DNA of 7,231 nt from Bacillota bacterium (GCA_030668755.1 DAOVEW010000043.1:1-7231), one strand, 5' to 3'; shown: positions 1-6,864, counted from the stretch's first letter. The notes: generated from the letters alone by a model not told the origin. Numbers and translations are program-made.

Positions 1-118
1 ACGAGAAACTGGATCCCGGGTCGCGCCGCAGGGCCGCGAAGGCAGTCGCCGCGATCAGGAAGAGCGATCCCGAGACGATGAGCGCCATAGCGAGCGGCGA
101 AATCGGTGACGCGTTCAT
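1..118 (-). CDS. Start of a small membrane protein, possibly Mrp/Mnh antiporter subunit G-like (partial)
   Basis: Only the first 39 codons are in the window; the gene runs off the low-coordinate edge. The ATG at 118-116 overlaps the TGA of the upstream membrane gene in an ATGA, so the two are probably translationally coupled. The peptide has a hydrophobic segment at about residues 9-30 (LAMALIVSGSLFLIAATAF), followed by LRRDPGSSFS. A G-x-x-F-L-I segment followed by LR-x-x-D and a serine-rich turn resembles the first helix and RFPD-x-x-(T/S)RxHA region of MrpG/MnhG/MbhC. That family sits beside MrpD-type subunits, which matches the neighbour. The match is short, and the FPD order is altered to RDP. 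NuoK/MrpC-like or an unrelated small membrane protein are alternatives. I am fairly sure it is coding and unsure of the identity. Confidence 0.5.
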   Translation of the reverse strand, partial: MNASPISPLAMALIVSGSLFLIAATAFAALRRDPGSSFS

Positions 119-1629
119 TGTTGGCCCACGCTAGTTACAGAGAGAACGTCTCGCGAGACCTTCGCGCTCCATTCCAGCAGCGGAGCAGGCCAGGTGCTGA
201 TCACGATCAAGGCAGACACAAGCAGGGCGAGCTGGAGCGAGGACCACGCCGTGCGCCAACGGAGGCTCGGCGGCGGCTCCCTGCGCAGGAAGGCGCGACG
301 GAAGGCGTCCAGAACGGCCAGGCCGATGACGATATCGCCGAAGATGACCGCGAGCAAAGTCCAGGTGTTGCCTTCGGCGGCCAGAGCGCCGAGCAGGAGC
401 TGCTGGACGCGGAAGCCCGGCAGAGGCGGCACTCCCGCGAGCGATAGGCCGCCAAGTAGCAGCGCGGCGCCAGCCAGCGGTGTGCGCCGCACGAGGCCGC
501 TGAGACCCGCTATCGCGTCGGTGCCCACCGCCGCGCGCACGGCGCTCGCGGCGGACCAGAGCGCGAGGAGAGCGAGGGGGGCCACCAGCAGGTGAAGGGC
601 GGCGGCCCGGACCGCCTGGGCGCCGGCCTGCGGACCTCCCGCCGCGCCGATGGCAATGAGGAGATAGCCTGATTGGGCCACGGTCAGCCAGGCGGCCAGA
701 CAGCGGAGCTCACGGACGAAGGCCGCGCGCAGCGCTCCCCACCACAGTCCCACAAGCCCCAACACTACGGCAAGCAGGCTGACCGCAGGAATGAGCGCCA
801 GGGGAAGTGAGCCCGGGAGGAGTCGCAGCAGCACAGCCCCCGCAATCGGCGGCAGGAGGACTGCAACTGCGAGGGCCATCGGCAGGGAGGTCCGGGCGAT
901 CCCTGGCAGCCACCCGTGGAAGGGTGGGGAGACGACCCGCGGCAGCAATCCCACCAGGAGAAGCAGCGCGATGGCGCGCAAGGCGAGCGGCTCGGCCGAT
1001 ACCATCAGCAGGGGAAGCGCTGCCGTCGAGCTATCGCCCGCGCGCTGCCACAGGAGGAGGACGCCAACGACGAAGAGCAGTCCTACTCCGTGGCCCACGG
1101 CCAGGAGCTGATTGGCCCGACGCGGCCCGTCCAGGCAGATCAGCAGCCAGAGCGCGACCAGCGCGAGTTCCAGGAAGAGGACGAGGGGGATCAAGTCGGC
1201 GCTCAGAGAGGCGGCGACCCCACAGCCGAGAGCGAGCAGCAGCAGTGCCGCTCGGTGGTGCGGCTTCATCGTCATCGGCAAGCTCACGAGGTGGAGGTGC
1301 ACGCCCAGGCTTACAGCGTAGAGCAGGACGACGATGGCGCTTGAGAACCAGTCGGCGTGGAACCGAAGCTGATACAGGTCGCGGGTCCAGCGGTAGTCGG
1401 CAGTCACGCCCTCGGCGGTGATCGCGGAGAGCAAGGAGACAGCGAGCACTACGCCCATGAGCGAGGCGAGCCCACCGAGGTAGAACGGACCCCTTCCCAT
1501 GGCCTCTGCTTCCCTGGCGGAGTGAACCGGCAGCTTGAGGCGGGGGAAGAGTTCGGCGCACAGCGCTGCGAAGAAGGGCAGCACGAGCAGCCAGTTGAGG
1601 ACAACCATGTCCGGGCGAATCAAGGCCAT
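115..1629 (-). CDS. Proton-antiporter-like membrane subunit (NuoL/M/N-MrpD family, Proton_antipo_M type)
   Basis: A 504-residue protein that is almost entirely hydrophobic, with about 14 predicted membrane helices, close to the usual length of NuoN/MrpD subunits. These are the ion-translocating antiporter-like subunits of complex I, Mrp antiporters and membrane-bound hydrogenases. Family marks visible are the TM5 glutamate in FLELALVALWLL (E154), the PPFHGWLPGIARTSLP loop (about 235-250), TVAQSGYLLIAIG (about 316-328), and LAGVPPLPGF (about 397-406) before a late helix. Several residues of the usual proton path are changed. The TM7 lysine, seven residues before the loop histidine, is Arg231. 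The TM8 histidine position looks like Ala. The lysine in the HAxxK helix is Ala near 350, and the late-helix lysine after PPxxGF is Gln. It could therefore be a divergent or structural subunit. It starts 69 bases after the secreted-protein gene, with its own ribosome site AAGGA, and overlaps the next gene by ATGA. Exact complex membership is unknown. Confidence 0.82.
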   Translation of the reverse strand: MALIRPDMVVLNWLLVLPFFAALCAELFPRLKLPVHSAREAEAMGRGPFYLGGLASLMGVVLAVSLLSAITAEGVTADYRWTRDLYQLRFHADWFSSAIVVLLYAVSLGVHLHLVSLPMTMKPHHRAALLLLALGCGVAASLSADLIPLVLFLELALVALWLLICLDGPRRANQLLAVGHGVGLLFVVGVLLLWQRAGDSSTAALPLLMVSAEPLALRAIALLLLVGLLPRVVSPPFHGWLPGIARTSLPMALAVAVLLPPIAGAVLLRLLPGSLPLALIPAVSLLAVVLGLVGLWWGALRAAFVRELRCLAAWLTVAQSGYLLIAIGAAGGPQAGAQAVRAAALHLLVAPLALLALWSAASAVRAAVGTDAIAGLSGLVRRTPLAGAALLLGGLSLAGVPPLPGFRVQQLLLGALAAEGNTWTLLAVIFGDIVIGLAVLDAFRRAFLRREPPPSLRWRTAWSSLQLALLVSALIVISTWPAPLLEWSAKVSRDVLSVTSVGQQ

Positions 1630-1698
1630 GACGAAGGGTCCTTGCTGCTTGGGCCTCCCTCAGACTGAGTGTGAGCGAGCCGCATTGCGCGGCGCCGT
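1630..1698 (-). other. 69-base gap between the secreted-protein gene and the antiporter-like gene
   Basis: This is the widest spacing inside the gene run downstream of the regulator. It contains the AAGGA ribosome site and a 5-bp inverted repeat (GCCGC/GCGGC at 1679-1693) with no following T-run. I see no convincing promoter and no convincing terminator. The downstream gene may be read through from the regulator transcript, or may have a promoter inside the preceding gene. Confidence 0.4.
1639..1643 (-). promoter_or_regulatory. Ribosome binding site of the antiporter-like gene
   Basis: On the minus strand AAGGA lies nine bases before the ATG at 1629-1627. This supports that start over internal Met codons and shows the gene can be translated independently, unlike the ATGA-coupled genes around it. 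Confidence 0.6.
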
Positions 1699-2847
1699 CT
1701 AGAACGCGCCCTCTACGCTCTCAGCGGTCTCTGCCGGAGCGGGCGGAACTACCTCGAACGCGCTTACCTGGTCCACGAGCACGAACTCGGTATCGGCCAG
1801 GACCTGAACCCTCACAGTATGGGTCCCGGGAACGAGGTCTGAGGTATCCCACCGGCAACTGTACGGTGGGTAGTTCATGATGACCTCCGACCTGCCGGCG
1901 ATATCGAAAGTCACAAAGCGAGCCGGCGGTCCGGTGTAGGCCGCGACCAAGTCCACCACTCCGCTCACCGTCGCCCCAGGCTCTGGGTAGAGGGTCAAGC
2001 GCGGGATTTCTGACGGTCTCGCCTCGAAGCTGGGAGCGAACCAGGGAGTGATCTGGCTCCCCCCTTCGGTGCTTTCTTCCTGCCAGTACGACTCCTCGTA
2101 TTTCTCCGTCTCCGCCGTCCACTCGGCCTCTTCGTACACTGGCTCGTCAGTTTCCCACTCGGTCTCGGCCGGCGATGGCGTCGTCGCAGGCTCTGGAGCG
2201 ACATCCGCCATCCACGAGGGCGGCGGCGAGTACCCGCCCAGGTAGAGGTAGTCGTAGAGTCCGCCCTCCCAGTACGCATACTGAATGCACACGGCGAGCC
2301 CGGCCAGATACTCGGCCGCGGAGAGCCGCTCCCCGTCCACCCACACGGCGGTCGGGATCACCTGGAGCCGATCGATCCAACGCACGCTGGCTGCGCACTG
2401 TGCTAGGAATTGATCGGTCGGTATCTCGCGGCCGCTCTCGTCCTCCGACCGGCCGACCGGGTAGTCCTCGGCATCGAGCACCGGAGGTGCGACCTCGTCG
2501 GGAGCAATCGGGACCGTCGCTGGGAGCTGGCCGGTCGCCTGCCACAAGTAGGCCGTGCGAGCCAGCAGAACGAACACATGGGCAAGAGATATCCGGCGCA
2601 GGCGGCCGTCCGTGGTCTGCACCTGTGCGAAGTCAGGAAGGCTGCCGGTCTCGCCAAGACAGCCGCCGATGAAGTCCGCCAGGTCGGCCACAGACTCCCC
2701 GCTCACATTTCGGGAAGAGAAGTCGGGAAGGTCCCAAGTTGGCGCCGCATCCTCTCTCGTGTAGTCTTCGACAGCGGCCTGCGCCAGGCAAGACGACGGG
2801 AGAACCAGCAGAAGGAGCACCAAGCCGAGAGCGGCGCGACGGATCAT
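1699..2847 (-). CDS. Exported protein of unknown function with two helical repeats and a C-terminal Ig-like domain
   Basis: A 382-residue protein that I do not recognise as a named gene. Residues 1-24 are a signal peptide (MIRR, then a Leu/Val core), with likely cleavage after AQA. Cys20 in PSSC is a poor lipobox because proline occupies the position where leucine is usual. Two related modules follow, about 52-110 and 143-197. Both have a cysteine in the first helix, then (L/I)P, a V, a DG turn, then an S-A/L-(H/E) helix ending in a Tyr and W-x-x-G. This layout recalls pseudomurein-binding-type repeats, but the resemblance is only suggestive. Residues 220-265 are a low-complexity Glu/Thr/Trp/Tyr linker. 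Residues 282-367 look like a bacterial Ig-like beta-sandwich: PEPGATVSGVVDLVA, then PPYSCRWDTSDL, then GTHTVRVQV. It starts in an ATGA overlap with the alanine racemase gene and ends in TAG. The context suggests a cell-surface or periplasmic envelope role. Confidence 0.8.
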   Translation of the reverse strand: MIRRAALGLVLLLLVLPSSCLAQAAVEDYTREDAAPTWDLPDFSSRNVSGESVADLADFIGGCLGETGSLPDFAQVQTTDGRLRRISLAHVFVLLARTAYLWQATGQLPATVPIAPDEVAPPVLDAEDYPVGRSEDESGREIPTDQFLAQCAASVRWIDRLQVIPTAVWVDGERLSAAEYLAGLAVCIQYAYWEGGLYDYLYLGGYSPPPSWMADVAPEPATTPSPAETEWETDEPVYEEAEWTAETEKYEESYWQEESTEGGSQITPWFAPSFEARPSEIPRLTLYPEPGATVSGVVDLVAAYTGPPARFVTFDIAGRSEVIMNYPPYSCRWDTSDLVPGTHTVRVQVLADTEFVLVDQVSAFEVVPPAPAETAESVEGAF

Positions 2848-4058
2848 ATCCCTTCACCCTCCGGACCGAGGCCGGGATCGAGCGGCTGCTTCGGGTCGAG
2901 ATAGACGCGCTTGACGCGCCTGCCGATCACCGTCGGCACCTCATGCACGACCGTACCGGCCCACTGGGCTAGCTCATTCGGTGACACGTGGGAGTTTCCC
3001 TGTCGCCCCACCAGGACGACCTCCTCTCCGATGCCGGCCTCTTGCGCGAGGCTGAGGTCTATCATCACGTGGTCCATGCAGACAACTCCCACGACGGGAC
3101 AGCGGCGGCCGCGGACGAGAACGTGGGCCCGGTTGGAGGCGGACCGGGGATATCCGTCGGCGTACCCCAGGGGCAGGACCCCGATGTTGCACTCGTGCGG
3201 GGTGACGTATGTGCCGCCGTAGGAGATCGGGCTGCCGGCCGGGATGCGATGAAGGAAGGCGATCCGGGTCTTCCAGGTCAGGGCGGGGCGAAGGTCGAGC
3301 GGGGCGAGCCCCGGTGAATCGGGCCGTATGCCGTAGATGAGGAGGCCGCTCCTTACACCGTCGAGACGCATGTCGGGAAAGCGGAGAGTCGCGGCGCTGT
3401 TGGCCAGATGGCGCATGCCCACCTGGAGGCCGGACTGGGCGATGGTGCGGACGGCGTGCTCGAATCGGGCGAACTGCCCCAGTGCGTACGCGGGGTCCTC
3501 GGATTCGGCGGTCGCCAGATGGGAGAAAACGCCCATAAGCCGCACCTGCGGTAGGCCCGCGATGAAGCTGGCGAAGGCCGCGGCCTCGTCGGGAGGTACG
3601 CCGAAGCGACCCATGCCAGTGTCGACCTTGAGATGGACCTTTGCTGGCTCGCCCAGGCGCACCGCCGCACGCGACAGCGCCTGTACGAGCGCTCTGGTGC
3701 AGACGGCCTGCACAACGCCGAGGCGCATAATGCGCTGTGCGCTCCGGGGCTCACCGGCTCCCACGTGCAACACCGGCACGCCGATGCCGGCCTTGCGCAG
3801 CTCCGCAGCTTCACTGAGACAGGACACCGCGAGACCGTTGGCACCGGCCTCCACGGCCGCCCGCGCCGTCGGAACCGCGCCATGGCCGTAGGCGTCGGCC
3901 TTGACCACGGCCCATAGATGACTTCTCTTGCCCAGGAGGGCCTTGACGGCGCGCACGTTGTGGCGGACGGCCGCCAGATCCACCTCCGCCCAGGAGTGAG
4001 AGCCGGGGCGCCGCGGCGCCTTCCGCTCGCTGGTGCAAGGTTGGCTGTTTTCCCTCAT
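2844..4058 (-). CDS. alr: Alanine racemase (PLP-dependent)
   Basis: Interconverts L- and D-alanine in the cytoplasm, supplying D-Ala for peptidoglycan stem peptides. The 404 residues include an extension of about 20 residues before the usual start of the barrel (SWAEVDLAAVRHN). Visible family marks are the PLP lysine K53 in VVKADAYGHG and HLKVDTGMGRFG at about 142-153. In the latter, K144 matches the lysine that is carbamylated in well-studied homologues. GVFSHLATAES is near 176-186 and HLANSAATLRFP near 217-228. The catalytic tyrosine is Y280 in SPISYGGTY, LPLGYADGYPR is near 295-305, and VCMDHVMID is at 326-334 in the C-terminal beta domain. Nothing essential appears missing. The ATG overlaps the kinase stop in ATGA, and the stop overlaps the next start in the same way, so the gene is locked into the operon. 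Its position right behind a two-component pair suggests that D-Ala supply is controlled with an envelope response. Confidence 0.96.
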   Translation of the reverse strand: MRENSQPCTSERKAPRRPGSHSWAEVDLAAVRHNVRAVKALLGKRSHLWAVVKADAYGHGAVPTARAAVEAGANGLAVSCLSEAAELRKAGIGVPVLHVGAGEPRSAQRIMRLGVVQAVCTRALVQALSRAAVRLGEPAKVHLKVDTGMGRFGVPPDEAAAFASFIAGLPQVRLMGVFSHLATAESEDPAYALGQFARFEHAVRTIAQSGLQVGMRHLANSAATLRFPDMRLDGVRSGLLIYGIRPDSPGLAPLDLRPALTWKTRIAFLHRIPAGSPISYGGTYVTPHECNIGVLPLGYADGYPRSASNRAHVLVRGRRCPVVGVVCMDHVMIDLSLAQEAGIGEEVVLVGRQGNSHVSPNELAQWAGTVVHEVPTVIGRRVKRVYLDPKQPLDPGLGPEGEGI

Positions 4059-5821
4059 GTGGTCGGCAGTGTGAAGCTGAAGGTAGAGCCCTTCCCGATT
4101 TCGCTCTCCGCGTGCACCTCACCTCCGTGCGCTTCGATTATGGAGCGGACGATCGCAAGCCCGAGTCCGGTGCCGCCGTCCTGGCGCGCACGCGACGTAT
4201 CAGCTCGACGGAATCGCTCCCAGAGGAAGGGGAGTTCGGCGGCGGCGATGCCAGACCCTGCGTCGGTCACGTCCACACGCACCCAGCCCTCCGTGCGGCG
4301 CGCCGCCACAGTGATCTTCCCGTGGGGCCGGTTGAAGCGAATGCCGTTGGAGATGAGGTTCACCAGGACCTGATAGACGCGGTCGGAGTCGGCGCGGACG
4401 GGCGGGAGGTCGCTGGGCACATCCAGATCGACCTGGATGTCCTTCTCCGTCGTCTGGGCTTCGAATGCCTCCAGGGCGGCGTGGATAAGCTCCGACAGGT
4501 CAACTCCCTCTAGGTTCAGCTCCACAGCGCCTGACTCAATACGGGAGAGGTCGAGCAGGTCGTTCACCAGACGGTTGAGCCGCTTCACCTCGCGCAGGAT
4601 GAGCGAGGCGCTTCGGGTGCGTTCTTCGGATGTCGCAGCGGTGCCATCTGCGATGGCCGCTGCGAACCCGCCGATGGCCGTGAGGGGAGTCCTGATCTCA
4701 TGGGAGGCATCGCTGATGAAGCGCCGCCGCATGTGTTCCAGCCGGCGGGTCTCCGTGACGTCGCGCACAACAGCCACCGCGCCCCACCGTTCCTCTTCCC
4801 CGGCTCGGACTGGTGCAACCTGGAGCACTAGACTGCGTTGGGGGCTGCGAAGCGAGAACTCGACGCTGCAGAGGCGGTTGCTGGCAAGGCACTGGCTGAA
4901 CTTGGCGCTTACCTCATCGGGAATGGCGAGTTCTTCGATGTTCGCGCCCAGCGCGCGCTGTTGATCGACGTTGAGGAGCGAAGCAGCCTGCGGATTCAGG
5001 AGCGTAACGCGTCCTTCCGCATCGACCGCGAGGATGCCCTCCGCGACCGAGGTGAGAATCCCGCGCAGCCGAGCCTGTTCGTGCTGAAGTTCATCGAGGG
5101 TTCCCTGGAGGTTGTCGGCGAGCGAGTCGAAGGAGCGTGCGAGCTCTCCGACCTCGTCCGGCTCTGTGAGGCCGAGGCGCTGGCTGAAGTCTCCCGCGGC
5201 CATTTCTGCCACGGCCCCCCGCATGCGTCGGAGGGGACCGGAGATGCGGCCCGAGAGGGCCAGGCCGACCAGCAGTGACACGACGGTGGCGACGAGCACA
5301 GCGAGCAGCAGGAGCTGCCGCAGATGCAAGACCGTCTGCTCCACGAAGTCACCCACACTGGCCCGAACGTACAGCGACCAAAGCTCTCCCCTCTGATCGG
5401 TGAAGTTCCATTGGGCTAGAAGCATGTCCTCGCCGCACGGGGCCACTGTGCCGGAGAAGACCGCCGTGTCTCCCGCCTCAACCTGTAGTGCGCCCGGACC
5501 GGGGGTGTCACCGGTCTCACCGGCGGGCCCCTTGCCGAGGACCTTCTGCTGCGGGCCGCTGGTCCGCAGCACGCAGATCTTGGTCCCGCTGCTCACCTCC
5601 ATGAGACGGCGCAGGGCATCCACCTCCTCCACCCTCGCCGGTTCGTCGAGCAGGGCCTGAAGCTGGCGCGCCATCGAATAGGTGATGTAGCCCAGGCGCT
5701 CCTTTGCCTGCTCCATGTACAGGTTCTCGAAGGTCGTCGCGAGCAAGATGCTCACGGTCGCGAGGGCGACGAGGAGGGTAAGCAAGTTGCCGAGAAAGAC
5801 CTTCCAGAAAAGGCTTCGCAT
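4055..5821 (-). CDS. Membrane sensor histidine kinase, PhoR/WalK-like (HAMP-PAS-HisKA-HATPase_c)
   Basis: A 588-residue inner-membrane kinase, almost certainly partner of the adjacent response regulator. In order: TM1 about 8-30; an extracytoplasmic loop about 31-165, presumably the sensor; TM2 about 168-190; HAMP about 190-245 (GRISGPLRRM, then PDEVGELARSFDSLADNL); and PAS about 250-356 (ILTSVAEGILAVDAEGRVTLLN). The dimerisation domain follows, with phospho-accepting H374 in SDASHEIRTPLTAIGGF. The ATP-binding domain is about 475-588, with the N box at VLVNLISNGIRFN, G1 at DAGSGI, the F box at LWERFRR and G2 at GGTGLGLAIV. All catalytic elements are present. The long extracytoplasmic loop is unlike E. 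coli PhoR, which has no such domain, and more like Gram-positive PhoR or WalK. The gene begins 14 bases after the regulator's TAA, with GAGG close to the ATG, and ends in an ATGA overlap with alr. The signal sensed cannot be read from the sequence. Confidence 0.95.
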   Translation of the reverse strand: MRSLFWKVFLGNLLTLLVALATVSILLATTFENLYMEQAKERLGYITYSMARQLQALLDEPARVEEVDALRRLMEVSSGTKICVLRTSGPQQKVLGKGPAGETGDTPGPGALQVEAGDTAVFSGTVAPCGEDMLLAQWNFTDQRGELWSLYVRASVGDFVEQTVLHLRQLLLLAVLVATVVSLLVGLALSGRISGPLRRMRGAVAEMAAGDFSQRLGLTEPDEVGELARSFDSLADNLQGTLDELQHEQARLRGILTSVAEGILAVDAEGRVTLLNPQAASLLNVDQQRALGANIEELAIPDEVSAKFSQCLASNRLCSVEFSLRSPQRSLVLQVAPVRAGEEERWGAVAVVRDVTETRRLEHMRRRFISDASHEIRTPLTAIGGFAAAIADGTAATSEERTRSASLILREVKRLNRLVNDLLDLSRIESGAVELNLEGVDLSELIHAALEAFEAQTTEKDIQVDLDVPSDLPPVRADSDRVYQVLVNLISNGIRFNRPHGKITVAARRTEGWVRVDVTDAGSGIAAAELPFLWERFRRADTSRARQDGGTGLGLAIVRSIIEAHGGEVHAESEIGKGSTFSFTLPTT

Positions 5822-5835
5822 TGGCCTCAGCGGCC

Positions 5836-6582
5836 TTATGCCGGTTCCGGCTTGTCGGAGTCAGTCGGCGGCTGGGTCTCGAACTTGTAGCCGAGGCCCC
5901 ACACCGTGCTGATCGTAAATGACTGAGATTCGGCAGTCTGGGTCTTCTGGCGCAGGCGCTTGATGTGGACATCCACCGTGCGCGCGTCGGACTCGGAGTC
6001 ATAGCCCCAGATGCGGTCGAGCAACTCGGCCCGGCTGAAGACGCGCCCCGGCCTGCTGGCAAGACACCACAGCAGCCGGAACTCCGTGGGGGTGAGGTGG
6101 ACTTCCTCGCCGTTGACCTCAACGCGGTGCTGAACGCGGTCGATACGCAAACCGAGGAAGGTCAGAGTCTCCGCCTCCTCGGCGGCCGAGGTGCCGCGGC
6201 GCAGCACTGCCTTGACCCTCGCCACAAGCTCACGCGGGCTGAAGGGCTTGACCACATAGTCGTCTGCGCCCAGCTCGAGCCCGACAATCCGGTCCACCTC
6301 TTCCGTCCGTGCGGTGAGCATGATAATGGGGACTTGATGGCTGCTGCGAATCTGGCGGCAGACCTCCCAGCCGTCGAGCCCGGGCAGCATGAGATCGAGG
6401 ACGATGAGGTCGGGATGGTGCTGGCCGTTGAGGCGAAGGGCCTCTCGGCCGTCGCGGGCGTGGATGACCTCGAAGCCCTCCTTCTTCAGATACAGCTCGA
6501 TGAGCTCCCGCACTGAGTCCTCGTCATCCACGACCAGGACTTTGCGGCCCTTTCCACCAGCCTGGTTGGGTTCTGCTGTCAT
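5836..6582 (-). CDS. OmpR/PhoB-family response regulator (receiver plus winged helix)
   Basis: A 248-residue DNA-binding transcription regulator. The receiver domain is about 13-128: acidic pocket D19/D20 in VLVVDDEDSV, phosphorylated D63 in LIVLDLMLPGLDGWEV, switch T90 in IIMLTART, and K112 in VVKPFSPREL. The winged-helix output domain is about 138-235, with LTPTEFRLLWCLASRPGRVF, RAELLDRIWG, the recognition-helix region SDARTVDVHIKRLRQK and the wing TVWGLGYKFE. The last 12 residues are a polar Pro-rich tail. It is most like PhoP/WalR-type regulators that bind direct repeats with an 11-bp period, and exactly such repeats lie upstream of its promoter. The ATG at 6582-6580 is preceded by TGAGG with a seven-base spacer. 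That GAGG overlaps the stop codon of a small leader reading frame, suggesting coupled translation. The kinase gene follows after 14 bases. A precise name (PhoP, WalR, MtrA or other) is not justified here. Confidence 0.95.
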   Translation of the reverse strand: MTAEPNQAGGKGRKVLVVDDEDSVRELIELYLKKEGFEVIHARDGREALRLNGQHHPDLIVLDLMLPGLDGWEVCRQIRSSHQVPIIMLTARTEEVDRIVGLELGADDYVVKPFSPRELVARVKAVLRRGTSAAEEAETLTFLGLRIDRVQHRVEVNGEEVHLTPTEFRLLWCLASRPGRVFSRAELLDRIWGYDSESDARTVDVHIKRLRQKTQTAESQSFTISTVWGLGYKFETQPPTDSDKPEPA

Positions 6583-6589
6583 CTGAGCG

Positions 6590-6594
6590 CCTCA
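6590..6594 (-). promoter_or_regulatory. Ribosome binding site of the response regulator, overlapping an upstream stop codon
   Basis: On the minus strand TGAGG (6594-6590) gives GAGG seven bases before the regulator ATG. The TGA is also the stop of the small leader frame, which is in the same frame as the regulator with three codons between (GGC GCT CAG). Ribosomes ending the leader frame would stop on the regulator's ribosome site. Confidence 0.55.
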
Positions 6595-6805
6595 GCTCTC
6601 ACCCTCGCGGCCGCCATGGCACCGCGCGCGGGCGAGGTCCTCCTCGATGGCATTACGCACGCGGTTGCACACTGGCACATGCCCCATCATCTCCAACTTC
6701 CTGTTTACCACCTACCACCAACGCACGCGGCTCAACCATGCCGCAGTCGAGAAGCTCATCACAGCAGAGGTGACCTTTGCCGTTGATGCGCATACCGAGT
6801 CCCAT
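6592..6805 (-). pseudogene. Candidate small leader gene interrupted by a 7-bp tandem duplication (frameshift)
   Basis: As written, an ATG at 6805-6803, preceded by GAGGGA with a nine-base spacer, opens a 50-codon frame that stops at TAA 6655-6653. A second ATG (6793) lies in frame. A second frame, from GTG 6711 or from ATG 6690 with AGGA eight bases before it, runs to TGA 6594-6592 just before the response regulator. The junction holds an exact tandem GGTGGTA-GGTGGTA (6719-6706). Removing one copy joins both halves into one 68-codon frame ending at the regulator. The joined product would contain HLCCDELLDCG in the first half and GHVPVCNRVRNAIEEDLAR in the second. That makes five Cys and three His, perhaps metal-binding. 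I do not recognise the protein. By my count about three quarters of codons in the joined frame end in G or C, which fits coding but does not prove it. Alternatives are two separate small ORFs, programmed frameshifting, an assembly error, or chance openness in GC-rich DNA. Confidence 0.35.
6706..6719 (-). repeat. Tandem 7-bp duplication, 2 x GGTGGTA
   Basis: Two exact adjacent copies, read on the minus strand. Seven is not a multiple of three, so the duplication changes reading frame exactly where the two halves of the candidate leader gene would otherwise join. Confidence 0.85.
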
Positions 6806-6826
6806 CTTAGCCGATCCCTCAGAGCG

Positions 6827-6855
6827 ATTATAGCACCGGGCTTGGGGCAGGACAA
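6827..6855 (-). promoter_or_regulatory. Strong sigma70-type promoter with extended -10, driving the regulator operon
   Basis: On the minus strand the -35 is TTGTCC (6855-6850, 4 of 6 to consensus), the spacer is exactly 17 bases, and the -10 is a perfect TATAAT (6832-6827). TGC immediately before it gives the extended TGn motif. A G at 6820, seven bases after the -10, is the likely start. The transcript would then begin almost at the GAGGGA ribosome site of the small leader frame and carry about 238 bases before the response regulator. Confidence 0.8.
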
Positions 6856-6864
6856 TCGCGGTAC

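Noticed and set aside
807..1421. Long plus-strand frame opposite the antiporter-like gene (204 codons)
   Set aside because: Arg/Ala/Gly/Pro-rich shadow of a well-supported membrane protein on the other strand, as expected in GC-rich DNA.
1679..1693. Inverted repeat GCCGC-ATTGC-GCGGC as a terminator after the secreted-protein gene
   Set aside because: Only five base pairs, no T-run on the minus strand, and it largely precedes the end of the gene spacing; chance is likely in GC-rich DNA.
1699..2847. Lipoprotein call for the exported protein (Cys20 after PSS)
   Set aside because: The residue at -3 from Cys is Pro rather than Leu or another aliphatic, and a good AQA signal peptidase I site follows directly.
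3337..3891. Long plus-strand frame opposite alanine racemase (184 codons)
   Set aside because: Antisense shadow. The minus strand encodes an intact enzyme with all active-site motifs here.
5965..6516. Plus-strand 183-codon frame opposite the response regulator
   Set aside because: Antisense shadow of the receiver and winged-helix domains, with no independent start signal.
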